Notes under the pieces: generated by a model
The model's input: only the letters and a program-made list of their open reading frames with translations
The model's database searches: none
What the model was told of the DNA's origin: nothing
Shown: positions 1 to 11,609 of the stretch, one piece after another
Layout of the letters: each line of letters starts with the position of its first letter
Numbering within the stretch: the stretch's first letter is position 1
Assembly (NCBI GenBank): GCA_963693105.1
Contig: OY843752.1
Coordinates: forward strand, 1,240,001-1,304,000
Direction: 5' to 3'
From: Oxydemutator sp963693105
GTDB lineage: Bacteria > Pseudomonadota > Gammaproteobacteria > Poriferisulfidales > Oxydemutatoraceae
Length of the DNA: 64,000 nucleotides
Made by a program: the position numbers and the translations under genes

Positions 1-113
1 GGGTTGAAGTGGACGCCGCCAACATGACGGGAACGTTCAAGAGTTATCCGGAACGCTCTGAATTGCCGCCGGAAATCAACGAATCCCTGGTCGTCGAACT
101 GTATTCGAAATAA
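1..113 (+). CDS. rpsD: 30S ribosomal protein S4, C-terminal end (partial)
   Basis: The window opens inside a reading frame that ends at a TAA and encodes 36 residues finishing ERSELPPEINESLVVELYSK, which is the typical C-terminus of ribosomal protein S4. S4 is a primary 16S rRNA-binding protein of the small subunit and nucleates assembly of the body domain. The upstream part, with the S4 RNA-binding domain, lies outside the window. The position directly before rpoA and rplQ is the standard alpha-operon order in gammaproteobacteria. Confidence 0.93.
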   Translation, partial: VEVDAANMTGTFKSYPERSELPPEINESLVVELYSK

Positions 114-151
114 ACCGGGCAAAGCCGGCCAACTTCAGGAGAGACACTTTA

Positions 152-1159
152 GTGAACTACGTAAACAATTTGTTGAAGCCGCAATTGGTGGATGTGCAAA
201 CGATCTCGGACACGCAGATGCGTGTTCTGCTGCAGCCGCTGGAGCGGGGTTTCGCCCACACGCTGGGTAACGCGTTGCGCCGCATCCTGCTGTCCTCGAT
301 CCAGGGCGCGGCCGTGGTCGAGGCGAGAATCGAGGGTGTCTTGCATGAATACACGACGATCCCGTCGGTGCAGGAAGACGTGGTGGACATTCTGCTGAAC
401 CTGAAAGGGCTGAACATCCGGCTGCACGACAAGGAGGAGGCCAGGGCCGTGCTTCGCAAGACCGGCAAGAGCGTGGTCACCGCCGCCGACATTCAGACCG
501 ACGGCAGCGTCGAGATCGCGAACAGCGACCACGTCATCGCCCACATCATGGACAAGGGCGAGCTCAACATGGAACTGGTCATCGAGAAAGGTTCCGGCTA
601 CCAGCCGGCCACGGCGCGCCGCGTCGATGCCGACGAGGGCGAATCCGTCGGTTGCCTGCTGCTGGACGCCAATTTCAGCCCGGTCAAACGGGTCACATAT
701 AACGTCGAGAGCGCGCGCGTGGACGAACGCACCGACCTCGACAAACTGATCATCGAGATCGAGGGCGACGGCACCATCGGCGCCGAGGAACTGATACGCC
801 AGGCCGCGACCATCCTCTACTCGCAATTGCAGGCGTTCGTTGATTTCGAGCAGATACGCATCGCCGACGAGGAGCACGAAAAAGGCGGCATAGACCCGAT
901 TTACCTGAAACCGGTGGACGACCTCGAGTTGACGGTGCGTTCGGCGAATTGCCTGAAAGCGGAGCGGGTCTATTACATCGGCGACCTCGTGCAGCGCACC
1001 GAAATGGAATTGCTGAAAACCCCCAACCTCGGCAAGAAATCCCTGATTGAAATCAAGGACGTGCTGGCCGAACATGACCTGACGCTGGGCATGGACGTCG
1101 AGGGCTGGCCGCCGGCCAACCTGCCGCTGGCGCCGGTGGTGCCGTTGATGCGGGGCTGA
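152..1159 (+). CDS. rpoA: DNA-directed RNA polymerase subunit alpha
   Basis: RNA polymerase alpha subunit, 335 residues, close to the usual 329-335. The N-terminal domain (about 1-230) dimerises and scaffolds beta and beta'. The stretch GFAHTLGNALRRILLSS near residue 32 is the family hallmark. The C-terminal domain (about 250-320) carries helix-hairpin-helix segments such as TPNLGKKSLIEIKDVL, which contacts UP elements and activators. The start is GTG, with a purine-rich site (aggagag) about 9 bases upstream. The first residues MNYVNNLLKPQLVDV fit the family. It lies between rpsD and rplQ and is presumably cotranscribed with them. Confidence 0.98.
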   Translation: MNYVNNLLKPQLVDVQTISDTQMRVLLQPLERGFAHTLGNALRRILLSSIQGAAVVEARIEGVLHEYTTIPSVQEDVVDILLNLKGLNIRLHDKEEARAVLRKTGKSVVTAADIQTDGSVEIANSDHVIAHIMDKGELNMELVIEKGSGYQPATARRVDADEGESVGCLLLDANFSPVKRVTYNVESARVDERTDLDKLIIEIEGDGTIGAEELIRQAATILYSQLQAFVDFEQIRIADEEHEKGGIDPIYLKPVDDLELTVRSANCLKAERVYYIGDLVQRTEMELLKTPNLGKKSLIEIKDVLAEHDLTLGMDVEGWPPANLPLAPVVPLMRG

Positions 1160-1173
1160 CAGGAGCCGGCGCC

Positions 1174-1560
1174 ATGAGACACCGCAAGGCGGGAAGAAAA
1201 CTAAACCGCAACGCGAGCCACCGCAAGAGCATGTTCGCGAACATGTCGGCTTCGCTCATCAAACACGAGACCGTTTGCACGACCCTGGCGAAGGCCAAGG
1301 AGCTCAGGCGCGTGGTCGAGCCGCTGATTACGCTGGCCGGAAACGACAACGTCGCTTCGCGCCGCCGCGCCTTCGACGCGCTGCGTGACAAGGAAGCGGT
1401 CGGCAAACTGTTCGACGAACTCGGCCCGCACTACCGCGAGCGCCCGGGCGGCTATCTGCGCGTCCTCAGGCACGGTTTCCGCAAAGGCGACAACGCCCCG
1501 ATGGGCCATGTCAGTCTGGTGGGCCGCGAACCCCCAGACGAAGCGCCGGAAGAAGAGTAG
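1174..1560 (+). CDS. rplQ: 50S ribosomal protein L17
   Basis: Ribosomal protein L17 of the large subunit, located near the peptide exit region. The 128-residue product begins MRHRKAGRKLNRNASHRKSM, the conserved L17 N-terminus, and keeps the core pattern of TTLAKAKELRRVVEPLITLA and RRRAFDALRD. The C-terminal extension after about residue 115 is acidic (DEAPEEE). It is the last gene of the alpha operon and converges on uvrA, with 48 bases between the stop codons. I see no convincing T-tracted terminator in that gap. Confidence 0.97.
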   Translation: MRHRKAGRKLNRNASHRKSMFANMSASLIKHETVCTTLAKAKELRRVVEPLITLAGNDNVASRRRAFDALRDKEAVGKLFDELGPHYRERPGGYLRVLRHGFRKGDNAPMGHVSLVGREPPDEAPEEE

Positions 1561-1608
1561 CCGCCGCCGGCAGTGTCGTCCGTGTCTGCGGGCGTCACGG
1601 TGCGCCCG

Positions 1609-4485
<2,877 letters not shown>

Positions 4486-4572
4486 TTGTAACGGAACAGC
4501 CGGGTTAATCTGCTAATATTACCCTACCTCGCAGTTTACAGAAGACCTGACACCCCGAATGTTTTTTTACCC

Positions 4573-5784
4573 ATGGCCGGGCTCGCGATGAACCGGCTCG
4601 AAAAGCGCGCCGCCTTGAGCCTCGGCAGCGTCTATGCAATCCGCATGCTCGGCCTGTTCATGATTTTTCCGGTCTTTGCGTTGTACAGCGATGAATTTCG
4701 CGGCGCCACGCATCTGCTGACCGGCGTCGCTCTCGGCATCTACGGCCTGACCCAGGCGCTGATGCAGATTCCGATGGGCGTGCTGTCGGACCGTCTCGGC
4801 CGCAAACGTGTCATCCTGGCCGGGCTGGCGCTGTTTTGCGCGGGCAGCCTCGTCGCCGCGTCGTCGGAGACAATCTACGGCGTCATCGCGGGCCGCGCAC
4901 TGCAAGGGCTGGGCGCGGTCGCCTCGGCGCTGATGGCGCTGGCCGCCGACCTCAGCCGCGAGGAGCAGCGCTCCAGGGTCACCGCGGCCATCGGCGCCAG
5001 CATCGGGCTGGCTTTTGTGCTGGCGCTGGTGCTCGGGCCGGCGTTGCAGCCTGTCGCCGGGCTGTCGGGTATTTTCCTGCTGACGGCGGTGCTCGGCGTG
5101 GCGGCGATGGCGCTGGTGGCGACGTGGGTGCCGTCGTCGGCGCCGGTGACGGCGCCCGCGCTCGGCGCCGGTTTGCGCGGCGCCTTCGCGCACCGCGACC
5201 TGCTGCGCCTGTACTGGGGAATTTTTGCGCTCCACGCCGCGATGGCGGCGAACTTCATGGTGTTGCCGCGGCTGCTCGAACCGCGCCTCGGGCTGTCCGC
5301 CGGCCAACACTGGCTGTTCTATCTGCTGCTGCTGGCGGCGTCTTTTCTGCTGATGCTGCCGGCCCTGGCCGCGGCTGAAAAGCGCCGCCAGATCAGGCCA
5401 TTTTTTCTCGGCGCCATCGTGCTGGCGTCGTTGTCCCAGGCGGCCTGGGCTTTTCCGCCGCAGGCGGCGGCTTTCCTGGTCTTAATCGTGCTGTTCTTCG
5501 CCGCCTTCATGTATCTGGAGGCGAGCCTGCCGGCGCTGGTCAGCCGCACCTGTGCGGCGGATGTGCGCGGCGCTTCGATGGGGGTTTTCGCCTCGGCCCA
5601 GTTCTTCGGGGTGTTTTGCGGCGCCGCCGGCGCCGGCCTCGCCGGTGAATGGCTGAACGCCGCCTGGATCGCGCCGCTGGCGGCGGTCGTGCTCGTCGTC
5701 TGGTTTGCGGGCGCGTTCGGCATGAAGCCGGTGGCGCGCGCGGCGTCCGATGATGAAACACTGGCCGAATTTTCAAAAAAGTAA
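4573..5784 (+). CDS. MFS transporter, YajR-like drug/proton antiporter family
   Basis: Inner-membrane major facilitator superfamily protein of 403 residues with about 12 hydrophobic segments. The loop between helices 2 and 3 holds the MFS motif A, GVLSDRLGRKRVIL, near residue 68. The N-terminus reads SVYAIRMLGLFMIFPVFALY, as in the YajR-like group often found between uvrA and ssb in gammaproteobacteria. The substrate is unknown. The start is taken at the first ATG (4573); an ATG five codons later (4588) is equally possible. It is divergent from uvrA and followed by ssb 57 bases on. Confidence 0.88.
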   Translation: MAGLAMNRLEKRAALSLGSVYAIRMLGLFMIFPVFALYSDEFRGATHLLTGVALGIYGLTQALMQIPMGVLSDRLGRKRVILAGLALFCAGSLVAASSETIYGVIAGRALQGLGAVASALMALAADLSREEQRSRVTAAIGASIGLAFVLALVLGPALQPVAGLSGIFLLTAVLGVAAMALVATWVPSSAPVTAPALGAGLRGAFAHRDLLRLYWGIFALHAAMAANFMVLPRLLEPRLGLSAGQHWLFYLLLLAASFLLMLPALAAAEKRRQIRPFFLGAIVLASLSQAAWAFPPQAAAFLVLIVLFFAAFMYLEASLPALVSRTCAADVRGASMGVFASAQFFGVFCGAAGAGLAGEWLNAAWIAPLAAVVLVVWFAGAFGMKPVARAASDDETLAEFSKK

Positions 5785-5841
5785 TATTATGGGTTCCCGA
5801 TACGGAACTTTATTTGAATATCACCACAGAGGATTTGTTTT

Positions 5842-6375
5842 ATGGCAAGAGGAGTGAACAAGGCAATATTGATAGGCAATCTCGGACAAGACCCCGAAGT
5901 GCGTTACACGCCGAGCGGGTCGGCCGTTTGCAACTTGTCGCTTGCGACCACCGGCACCTGGAAAAAACGCGACACCGGAGAACGCCAGGAGGAAACCGAA
6001 TGGCACCGGCTGGTGTTTTTCGGCAGGCTGGCGGAGATTGTCGGCGAATACCTGCGCAAAGGTTCGCAGATTTACGTCGAGGGCCGTTTGCAAACGCGCA
6101 AATGGAAGGATCAGACCGGCAACGACCGCTACACCACCGAGATCATCGTTTCCGATATGCAGATATTGGGCAACAAGAGGTCGGGCGGCGACACCGCGCA
6201 CTACGACCGCTCCGGCAGGCCGCGCCGCGGCGCCGCGCCGCCGCCGGGGCAGGGCAGGCAGGGTGGCCAGGGTGGACAGGGTGGTCAGAGTGGACAGGGT
6301 GGCCAGAGTGGACAGGGCGAAGCCGCGCAAACGCAGGATTCGGCGCTGGACCACAACGACGACATTCCCTTTTAG
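5842..6375 (+). CDS. ssb: Single-stranded DNA-binding protein
   Basis: SSB binds single-stranded DNA as a tetramer in replication, recombination and repair. The OB fold covers about residues 1-110 (MARGVNKAILIGNLGQDPEV, then KKRDTGERQEETEWHRLVFF). The protein ends in DDIPF, the partner-binding acidic tip. The linker carries an unusual run of six GGQ/SGQ triplets (residues about 141-158), encoded by six in-frame 9-base repeats. The ATG follows a weak purine site (agagga). A longer frame beginning at 5814 is a shadow in another reading frame. Confidence 0.97.
   Translation: MARGVNKAILIGNLGQDPEVRYTPSGSAVCNLSLATTGTWKKRDTGERQEETEWHRLVFFGRLAEIVGEYLRKGSQIYVEGRLQTRKWKDQTGNDRYTTEIIVSDMQILGNKRSGGDTAHYDRSGRPRRGAAPPPGQGRQGGQGGQGGQSGQGGQSGQGEAAQTQDSALDHNDDIPF
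6262..6315 (+). repeat. Six tandem 9-base units inside ssb
   Basis: Six consecutive in-frame 9-mers of the form rGTGGnCAG run from 6262 to 6315 and encode GGQ, GGQ, GGQ, SGQ, GGQ, SGQ. They lie in the disordered linker between the OB fold and the acidic tip. Because the unit is a multiple of three, slippage would change linker length without breaking the frame. Confidence 0.85.
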
Positions 6376-6507
6376 GGACGAGTCAGGGCAGGCCTGCCTG
6401 CGGCCGGATGGCTACCGCTTTCCTGTATTTTGTGCAGGGCGGACAACGGCGGATTCGATTGGTTCTTGACGTTTTTTCCCGGCGCCTTGATTCTGTATGA
6501 ACTCTGC

Positions 6508-7659
6508 ATGAGAGTTTTGCAGTTCGGGCGGTTTTATCCGCCTTCCAGGGGCGGCATTGAATCTGCGATTTACAGCATTCGCGAGGGTCTCGCTGCGCGC
6601 GGCGTTCAATGCGATGTCTTGTGTTGCAACAAGACGAGGGCGGCTGTGCGCGAGACGGTGCCGGGCGGCGTCGTCATGCGCGCCGGTTATTTCGGCGCTT
6701 TTCTGTCGCTGCCGCTGTCTCCGGGGCTGTTCGTGCAACTGGCGAAAACCATCGCCGATTACGATGTCATCAGTCTGCACCACCCCGACCCGACCGCGAC
6801 GTTGGCGCTTTTTCTGGCGCGTCCGTCGCCCGGGGTGAAGGTCGTCGTGCACTGGCACAGCGACATCGTCCGGCAGAAAGCCATGCTGCCGCTGTTTTTG
6901 CCGCTGCAAAGATGGTTGCTGCGCCGCGCCGCCGCCGTCATCGTCAGCACGCCGGCGTACGCGCGCTCGAAGCACCTGGCTGCGTGCCGCGACAAGGTCG
7001 CCGTCGTGCCGATCGGCATCGAGGCGGATGAGTTGCACGCACGCGCCGCCGCGACGGACGCCGCCGAGGTGCGCGCGCGTTATCCGGGCCGTTTTCTGGT
7101 GTTCGCGATGGGCCGGCTGGTCTATTACAAAGGCTTCGAATACCTGGTGGAGGCCGCCGTCCATCTGCACGAGTCGGTCAACATTCTGATTGGCGGCGAT
7201 GGCCCGTGCCGGCGCGCATTGCAAAGGCGGATTGAAAAACTCGGCTTGTCGGAAAAGGTTTTCCTGCTGGGATCCCTGTCCGAACGCGAAGTCGCCGGCC
7301 ATTACCGGGCGTGCGATGCGTTCTGCCTGAGTTCGACGCTGCCGTCCGAGGCGTTCGGCATCGTTCAGATCGAGGCCATGTCTTTCGCCAAACCGGTGGT
7401 GGCCACCATCGTGCCGGGTTCCGGCGTCAGCTGGGTCAACGCCGACCGTCTCAGCGGCTTCAACGTGGCGCCGCGCGACCCGCGGGCGCTGGCGCGTGCG
7501 CTCAATGTGCTGGTGTGCAATCCCGCGCTGGCGCGTCGTCTGGGAGAGTACGGCCGCCGCCGCTTCGAAGAGCTGTTCACGCGCGCGCGGATGTGCGAGC
7601 GCCTGCAGCGGATTTACCGCGGCGACGCTCGCCGCCCGGCGGAGGCGCAATCGCCGTGA
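6508..7659 (+). CDS. Glycosyltransferase family 4 (surface polysaccharide)
   Basis: Predicted GT-B fold retaining glycosyltransferase of 383 residues, cytoplasmic or membrane-associated. The N-terminus MRVLQFGRFYPPSRGGIE is the usual first strand and glycine-rich loop. The C-terminal nucleotide-sugar domain shows GRLVYYKGFEYLVEAA, GGDGPCRRALQRR and the ExxxxGxxxxEAM-like stretch EAFGIVQIEAMSFAKPVV. The ATG at 6508 starts exactly at the conserved N-terminus; the frame stays open 26 codons upstream but without conserved sequence. The sugar donor and acceptor cannot be deduced. It overlaps galE by 4 bases and heads the polysaccharide block. Confidence 0.86.
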   Translation: MRVLQFGRFYPPSRGGIESAIYSIREGLAARGVQCDVLCCNKTRAAVRETVPGGVVMRAGYFGAFLSLPLSPGLFVQLAKTIADYDVISLHHPDPTATLALFLARPSPGVKVVVHWHSDIVRQKAMLPLFLPLQRWLLRRAAAVIVSTPAYARSKHLAACRDKVAVVPIGIEADELHARAAATDAAEVRARYPGRFLVFAMGRLVYYKGFEYLVEAAVHLHESVNILIGGDGPCRRALQRRIEKLGLSEKVFLLGSLSEREVAGHYRACDAFCLSSTLPSEAFGIVQIEAMSFAKPVVATIVPGSGVSWVNADRLSGFNVAPRDPRALARALNVLVCNPALARRLGEYGRRRFEELFTRARMCERLQRIYRGDARRPAEAQSP

Positions 7660-8645
7660 AAGTGCTGGTCACGGGCGGCGCCGGCTACATCGGCAGCCAC
7701 GTGGTGCTGGCGCTCGCCGGGAGCGGCCACGACATCGTCGTTTGCGATGATCTTTCAAGCGGCGCGCGCGCGGCGGTTCTGGCCGGCGAGTTTGTGCGCG
7801 CGGACATCGGCGATGCGCGCCTCGACGGAATTTTCAAGCGCCACGCTTTCGACGCCGTCATGCATCTTGCCGCGTCGGTGTCGGTGCCGGAGTCGGTGCG
7901 CGACCCCGGCAAGTATTACGCGAACAACACCGCCGCGACGTTGAACCTGCTCGAGTGCTGCCGCCGGCACGGCGTTCGGTATTTCATTTTTTCGTCCACC
8001 GCGTCGGTCTATGGCGCGCCGCCGTCGCTGCCGGTCGCCGAGGATGCGCCGGTGCGGCCCGTCAACCCGTACGGCGCTTCCAAACTGGCCTGCGAGATGA
8101 TGGCCGCGGACATCGCCCGCGCCGCCGGCTTCGGCTGCGTGATTCTGCGTTATTTCAATGTCGCCGGCGCCGACCTCGAAGCCCGCATCGGCCAGAACAC
8201 CGCCGCCGCCGAACATCTGATCACGGTCGCCTGCCGCGCCGCCGCGGGTCTTCGCCGCGAAGTGGCGGTGTACGGTTCTGATTACGACACCGGTGACGGC
8301 ACCTGTGTGCGCGATTACATTCACGTGCTCGATATCGCCGCGGCCCATTTGCGCGCGCTCGATTATCTCGCGCAGTCCGGCACGCGGACGACGCAGATTC
8401 TGAACTGCGGCTACGGCCACGGCTACAGCGTGGCCGAAGTGCTGGACGCGGCGAAGCGGGTGACGGGCGCGGACTTCGCGGTGACGCCGGCGCCGCGCCG
8501 CGCCGGCGATCCGCCGGAACTGGTCGCGGACAACCGCAAAATCCGGCAACTGCTCGGCTGGACGCCGCGCTTTGATGATCTCGACCGGATCATCGACAGT
8601 GCATGGCGTTGGCAGCGGCGTCCGGCCGCCGGGGAGACGCGGTGA
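7656..8645 (+). CDS. galE: UDP-glucose 4-epimerase-type enzyme
   Basis: Extended short-chain dehydrogenase of 329 residues, predicted to interconvert UDP-glucose and UDP-galactose, or the N-acetyl forms, using bound NAD. It shows the glycine motif VTGGAGYIGSH at the N-terminus, FSSTASVYG with the catalytic Ser/Thr region near residue 120, and YGASK with the catalytic Tyr and Lys near residue 145. The pattern CVRDYIHVLDIAAAH near residue 220 is typical of GalE. The start is a GTG whose last bases form the stop of the glycosyltransferase gene (GTGA overlap), so the two are probably translationally coupled. Substrate choice (Glc or GlcNAc) is not resolved. Confidence 0.92.
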   Translation: MKVLVTGGAGYIGSHVVLALAGSGHDIVVCDDLSSGARAAVLAGEFVRADIGDARLDGIFKRHAFDAVMHLAASVSVPESVRDPGKYYANNTAATLNLLECCRRHGVRYFIFSSTASVYGAPPSLPVAEDAPVRPVNPYGASKLACEMMAADIARAAGFGCVILRYFNVAGADLEARIGQNTAAAEHLITVACRAAAGLRREVAVYGSDYDTGDGTCVRDYIHVLDIAAAHLRALDYLAQSGTRTTQILNCGYGHGYSVAEVLDAAKRVTGADFAVTPAPRRAGDPPELVADNRKIRQLLGWTPRFDDLDRIIDSAWRWQRRPAAGETR

Positions 8646-9700
8646 ACGCCGCCGCGGAGTACTTTGTCATCGCGGGCACCTTTGCGGCGACCCTGGTGCT
8701 GACGAATTGGCTGATGCGTTTGCTCGCGTCAAGGCGCATACTCGACATTCCCAATTCGAGGAGTTCGCACGCCGAGCCGGTGCCGCGCGGCGGCGGGCTG
8801 GCCGCAGTCGTCGTGTTTCTGGCGGCGGTGACGTTGCTCAAGGCGACCGCCGGCCTCGACGCGCGTCTCTACTGGGCGCTGCTCGCGGGCGGCGGCTGGA
8901 TTGCCGCCGTCGGCCTCGCCGACGATGTCTTCGGTTTGCGTCCGCTGGCGCGTTTTCCGCTGACGCTGGCGGCGGTCGCGGCCTGCTGCGGGTGGCTGGG
9001 GGCGCCGTCTCTGGCCTTCGGCTCGGTGGTCATCGCGCCCGGGCCCGCGCTCTACCTGCTGGAGGGGGTGCTGTTGCTGTGGGTGCTCAATTTTTTCAAT
9101 TTCATGGACGGCATTGACGCGATTGCCGGCGTCGAGGCAATATCCATCGCGCTGGCGGCGGCGGCCATCCTGTGGTTTGTCGCGCCGGGACATTACGCGA
9201 CGGCGCCGCTCGCGGTTCTGGCCGCGGCCACCGCCGGCTTCCTGGTCTGGAACTGGCCGCCGGCGAAAGTGTTCATGGGCGATACCGCCAGCGGTTTTCT
9301 CGGTTTCTGCCTTGGCCTGTTCGCGATCCGCACTTCGATGGACGGCGACATGACCGTGTGGGCCTGGATGATACTGTTCGGCGTGTTTTTCTGCGACGCG
9401 ACCGTGACTTTGCTGCGGCGCGTGTGGCGCCGCGAAAGATTCTACGAGGCGCACTGCGATCACGCCTACCAGCGCTTCGCGCGCGCGCTGCAGCGGCGTT
9501 TCGACGCCGGGCGCGGCGGCGGGCGGCGGCGCGCGCACGCCGCTGTGTCGCTGGCCGTGGTCGCGGTCAACCTGCTGTGGCTGGCGCCGCTGGCGCTGCT
9601 GGCCGTGCTGCGCCCGGCGTGGGGCGCCTGGTGCGCCGCGTTGGCGCTGTTGCCGCTGGCGGCGGTGGTTTTGTATTCGGGCGCGGGCGGCGGAGAATGA
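8642..9700 (+). CDS. WecA/WbpL-type undecaprenyl-phosphate glycosyl-1-phosphate transferase
   Basis: Polytopic inner-membrane enzyme of the MraY/WecA superfamily, 352 residues, which would load the first sugar phosphate onto undecaprenyl phosphate to start O-antigen or capsule synthesis. Key family features are PNSRSSHAEPVPRGGG near residue 40, the aspartate motif GLADDVFGLRP near residue 93, NFFNFMDGIDAIAG near residue 148 and VFMGDTASGFLGF near residue 210. It starts with a GTG overlapping the galE stop by 4 bases. It sits directly before the WbpM-like gene, the order seen in Pseudomonas-type O-antigen clusters. The exact sugar is not known. Confidence 0.88.
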   Translation: MNAAAEYFVIAGTFAATLVLTNWLMRLLASRRILDIPNSRSSHAEPVPRGGGLAAVVVFLAAVTLLKATAGLDARLYWALLAGGGWIAAVGLADDVFGLRPLARFPLTLAAVAACCGWLGAPSLAFGSVVIAPGPALYLLEGVLLLWVLNFFNFMDGIDAIAGVEAISIALAAAAILWFVAPGHYATAPLAVLAAATAGFLVWNWPPAKVFMGDTASGFLGFCLGLFAIRTSMDGDMTVWAWMILFGVFFCDATVTLLRRVWRRERFYEAHCDHAYQRFARALQRRFDAGRGGGRRRAHAAVSLAVVAVNLLWLAPLALLAVLRPAWGAWCAALALLPLAAVVLYSGAGGGE

Positions 9701-9704
9701 CGGG

Positions 9705-11609
9705 GTGCGTTCGATGTTGATATGGCTGGTGCGGCTGCCGAGAATGGCGAAACGCCTGGTGACGGCGGCGGCGGATTCGGTCATCAGCGTCTTCTCGCTG
9801 TGGGCCGCGCTGTCGCTGCGCCTGGAGCAGTGGGTTCCGCTCGACGGCCCATGGTGGCCATTGTTCGTGGCGGCGCCGCTCACGGCAATCCCGGTGTTTG
9901 CCCGCTCCGGCCTCTACCGCGCCGTCGTCAGGCATTTCTCGCTGGAGGCCATCGGCACGGTCGCGCTGGCGGTTACGCTGGCCATCGCGTTGTGGGGGAT
10001 TGCCGCATTGTTCCTCGGCGTCCAGGGGCTGCCGCGCTCGGCGATTCTGATCGACTGGTTTATATTTTTCACGTTGACGGTCGGCAGCCGCCTCGTCATG
10101 CACCGGTTGTTTCTGGCCCGGCCGAAGAACCTGCCGCAAACGCCGGTCGCGATTTACGGCGCCGGCGCCGAGGGCATGCAACTGGCGTCCATGCTGATGA
10201 ATTCCGACTCGGGCTACCGGCCGGAATTTTTCATGGATGAAAACGCCGACTTGCAGGGCAGGGAAATCGCCGGTTTGCGGGTGGTCGCGCCGACGGAGCT
10301 GGAGCGGCTCGTCGGGCGCGTGCAAGAGGTGCTGGTCACCGCCTTTGCCGACGGCGACGACGGACAGTTGCGTCTGCTCAACTTTCTCAGCGGCTACCCG
10401 GTCAGGACAAAAGTCCTGCCGCCGATGAAGGAATGGGTGGCCGGCCGGGTCCATCTCGGCCGCATCGACCGGGTTGAAATCGAGGACCTGCTCGGGCGCG
10501 CGCCGGTGCCGCCCGACCGCGCCCTGCTGGAAGCCGGTGTCAAAGGGCGCTGTATTCTGGTGACCGGCGCCGGCGGCTCGATTGGATCGCAGTTGTGCGA
10601 GCAGCTGCTGGCGCTGGAAGCGGGGCGGCTGCTGCTGGTCGAGCAGTCGGAGTACGCGCTGTTCGAGATCGAGAAGCATCTGGCCGGGCTGGCCGCGCCG
10701 CGCGCCGCGACCGAAATCGTGCCGCTGCTGGGGTCGGTCGAGGACGCCGGTTTCATCGCCGAATTGTTCGATGTCTGGCCGGTGGACACGGTGTACCATG
10801 CCGCCGCCTACAAGCACGTTCCGATTGTCGAGGGCAATATCATCGCCGGCGTCAGGAACAACGTGTTCGGCACACGGGTGGTCGCAGAGGCGGCGAGGGC
10901 CGCGTCGGTCGCCCGCTTCGTGCTGATCTCGACCGACAAGGCGGTGCGCCCGTCGAGCGTCATGGGCGCGAGCAAAAGACTCGCCGAGATGCTGCTGCAA
11001 TCCATCGCCGGGCTGGAAGGTTCGACCTGTTTCTCGATGGTCCGCTTCGGCAATGTGCTGGGCTCGTCGGGCTCGGTCATCCCGCTGTTTCGCGGCCAGA
11101 TTGACCGCCGCGAGGCGCTGACCGTGACCCACCCGGAAGCCGAGCGCTATTTCATGACGTTGCGCGAGGCCTCGGAATTGGTCATCCAGGCCGGTATGCT
11201 GGCGAAAAGCGGCGATGTACTGCTGCTCGATATGGGGGAGCCGGTAAAAATCGCCGAAGTGGCGCGTAAAATGATATATTTAAGCGGCTTGCGAACGAGC
11301 GAGCACGGCGATGAAGACAGCGACATTGAAATCCGCTACACCGGCCTGCGGCCGGGAGAGAAATTGCGAGAGGAATTGTTGACCAGCGACGCGGAAACCA
11401 CTTCCCACCCGAAAATCATGCGCGCCCTGGAGCCGTGTCCGGAATGGCCGCGCATGGAGGCCGTTTTGCAATCCCTTGAACGGGCCATCGAGGCGCGGGA
11501 CGTGGTCGAGCTTCGCCGCTTGCTGGCACAGATGATTCCGTCCCGGGACAGCGAGCGTCCGCTGAACGATTTGCTGTGGCGTGCGCGCGGCGGGGAGCAG
11601 GATAGATGA
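9705..11609 (+). CDS. WbpM/CapD-type nucleotide-sugar 4,6-dehydratase, membrane-anchored
   Basis: Predicted UDP-GlcNAc 4,6-dehydratase family protein (634 residues). The N-terminal third has four hydrophobic segments and a CoA-binding-like fold. The catalytic SDR domain begins with ILVTGAGGSIGSQLCEQLL near residue 282. It continues with DTVYHAAAYKHVPIVE near 362 and ISTDKAVRPSSVMGASKR near 410, where Met replaces the usual catalytic Tyr of the YxxxK motif, as is known for WbpM-type enzymes. RFGNVLGSSGSVIPLF near residue 448 supports the family. The start is a GTG four bases after the previous stop; an ATG at 9714 is an alternative. The product overlaps miaB by 4 bases. Confidence 0.9.
   Translation: MRSMLIWLVRLPRMAKRLVTAAADSVISVFSLWAALSLRLEQWVPLDGPWWPLFVAAPLTAIPVFARSGLYRAVVRHFSLEAIGTVALAVTLAIALWGIAALFLGVQGLPRSAILIDWFIFFTLTVGSRLVMHRLFLARPKNLPQTPVAIYGAGAEGMQLASMLMNSDSGYRPEFFMDENADLQGREIAGLRVVAPTELERLVGRVQEVLVTAFADGDDGQLRLLNFLSGYPVRTKVLPPMKEWVAGRVHLGRIDRVEIEDLLGRAPVPPDRALLEAGVKGRCILVTGAGGSIGSQLCEQLLALEAGRLLLVEQSEYALFEIEKHLAGLAAPRAATEIVPLLGSVEDAGFIAELFDVWPVDTVYHAAAYKHVPIVEGNIIAGVRNNVFGTRVVAEAARAASVARFVLISTDKAVRPSSVMGASKRLAEMLLQSIAGLEGSTCFSMVRFGNVLGSSGSVIPLFRGQIDRREALTVTHPEAERYFMTLREASELVIQAGMLAKSGDVLLLDMGEPVKIAEVARKMIYLSGLRTSEHGDEDSDIEIRYTGLRPGEKLREELLTSDAETTSHPKIMRALEPCPEWPRMEAVLQSLERAIEARDVVELRRLLAQMIPSRDSERPLNDLLWRARGGEQDR

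Noticed and set aside
9567..11132. Open frame of 521 codons on the minus strand
   Set aside because: Shadow of the WbpM/CapD-type dehydratase gene; no recognisable domain.
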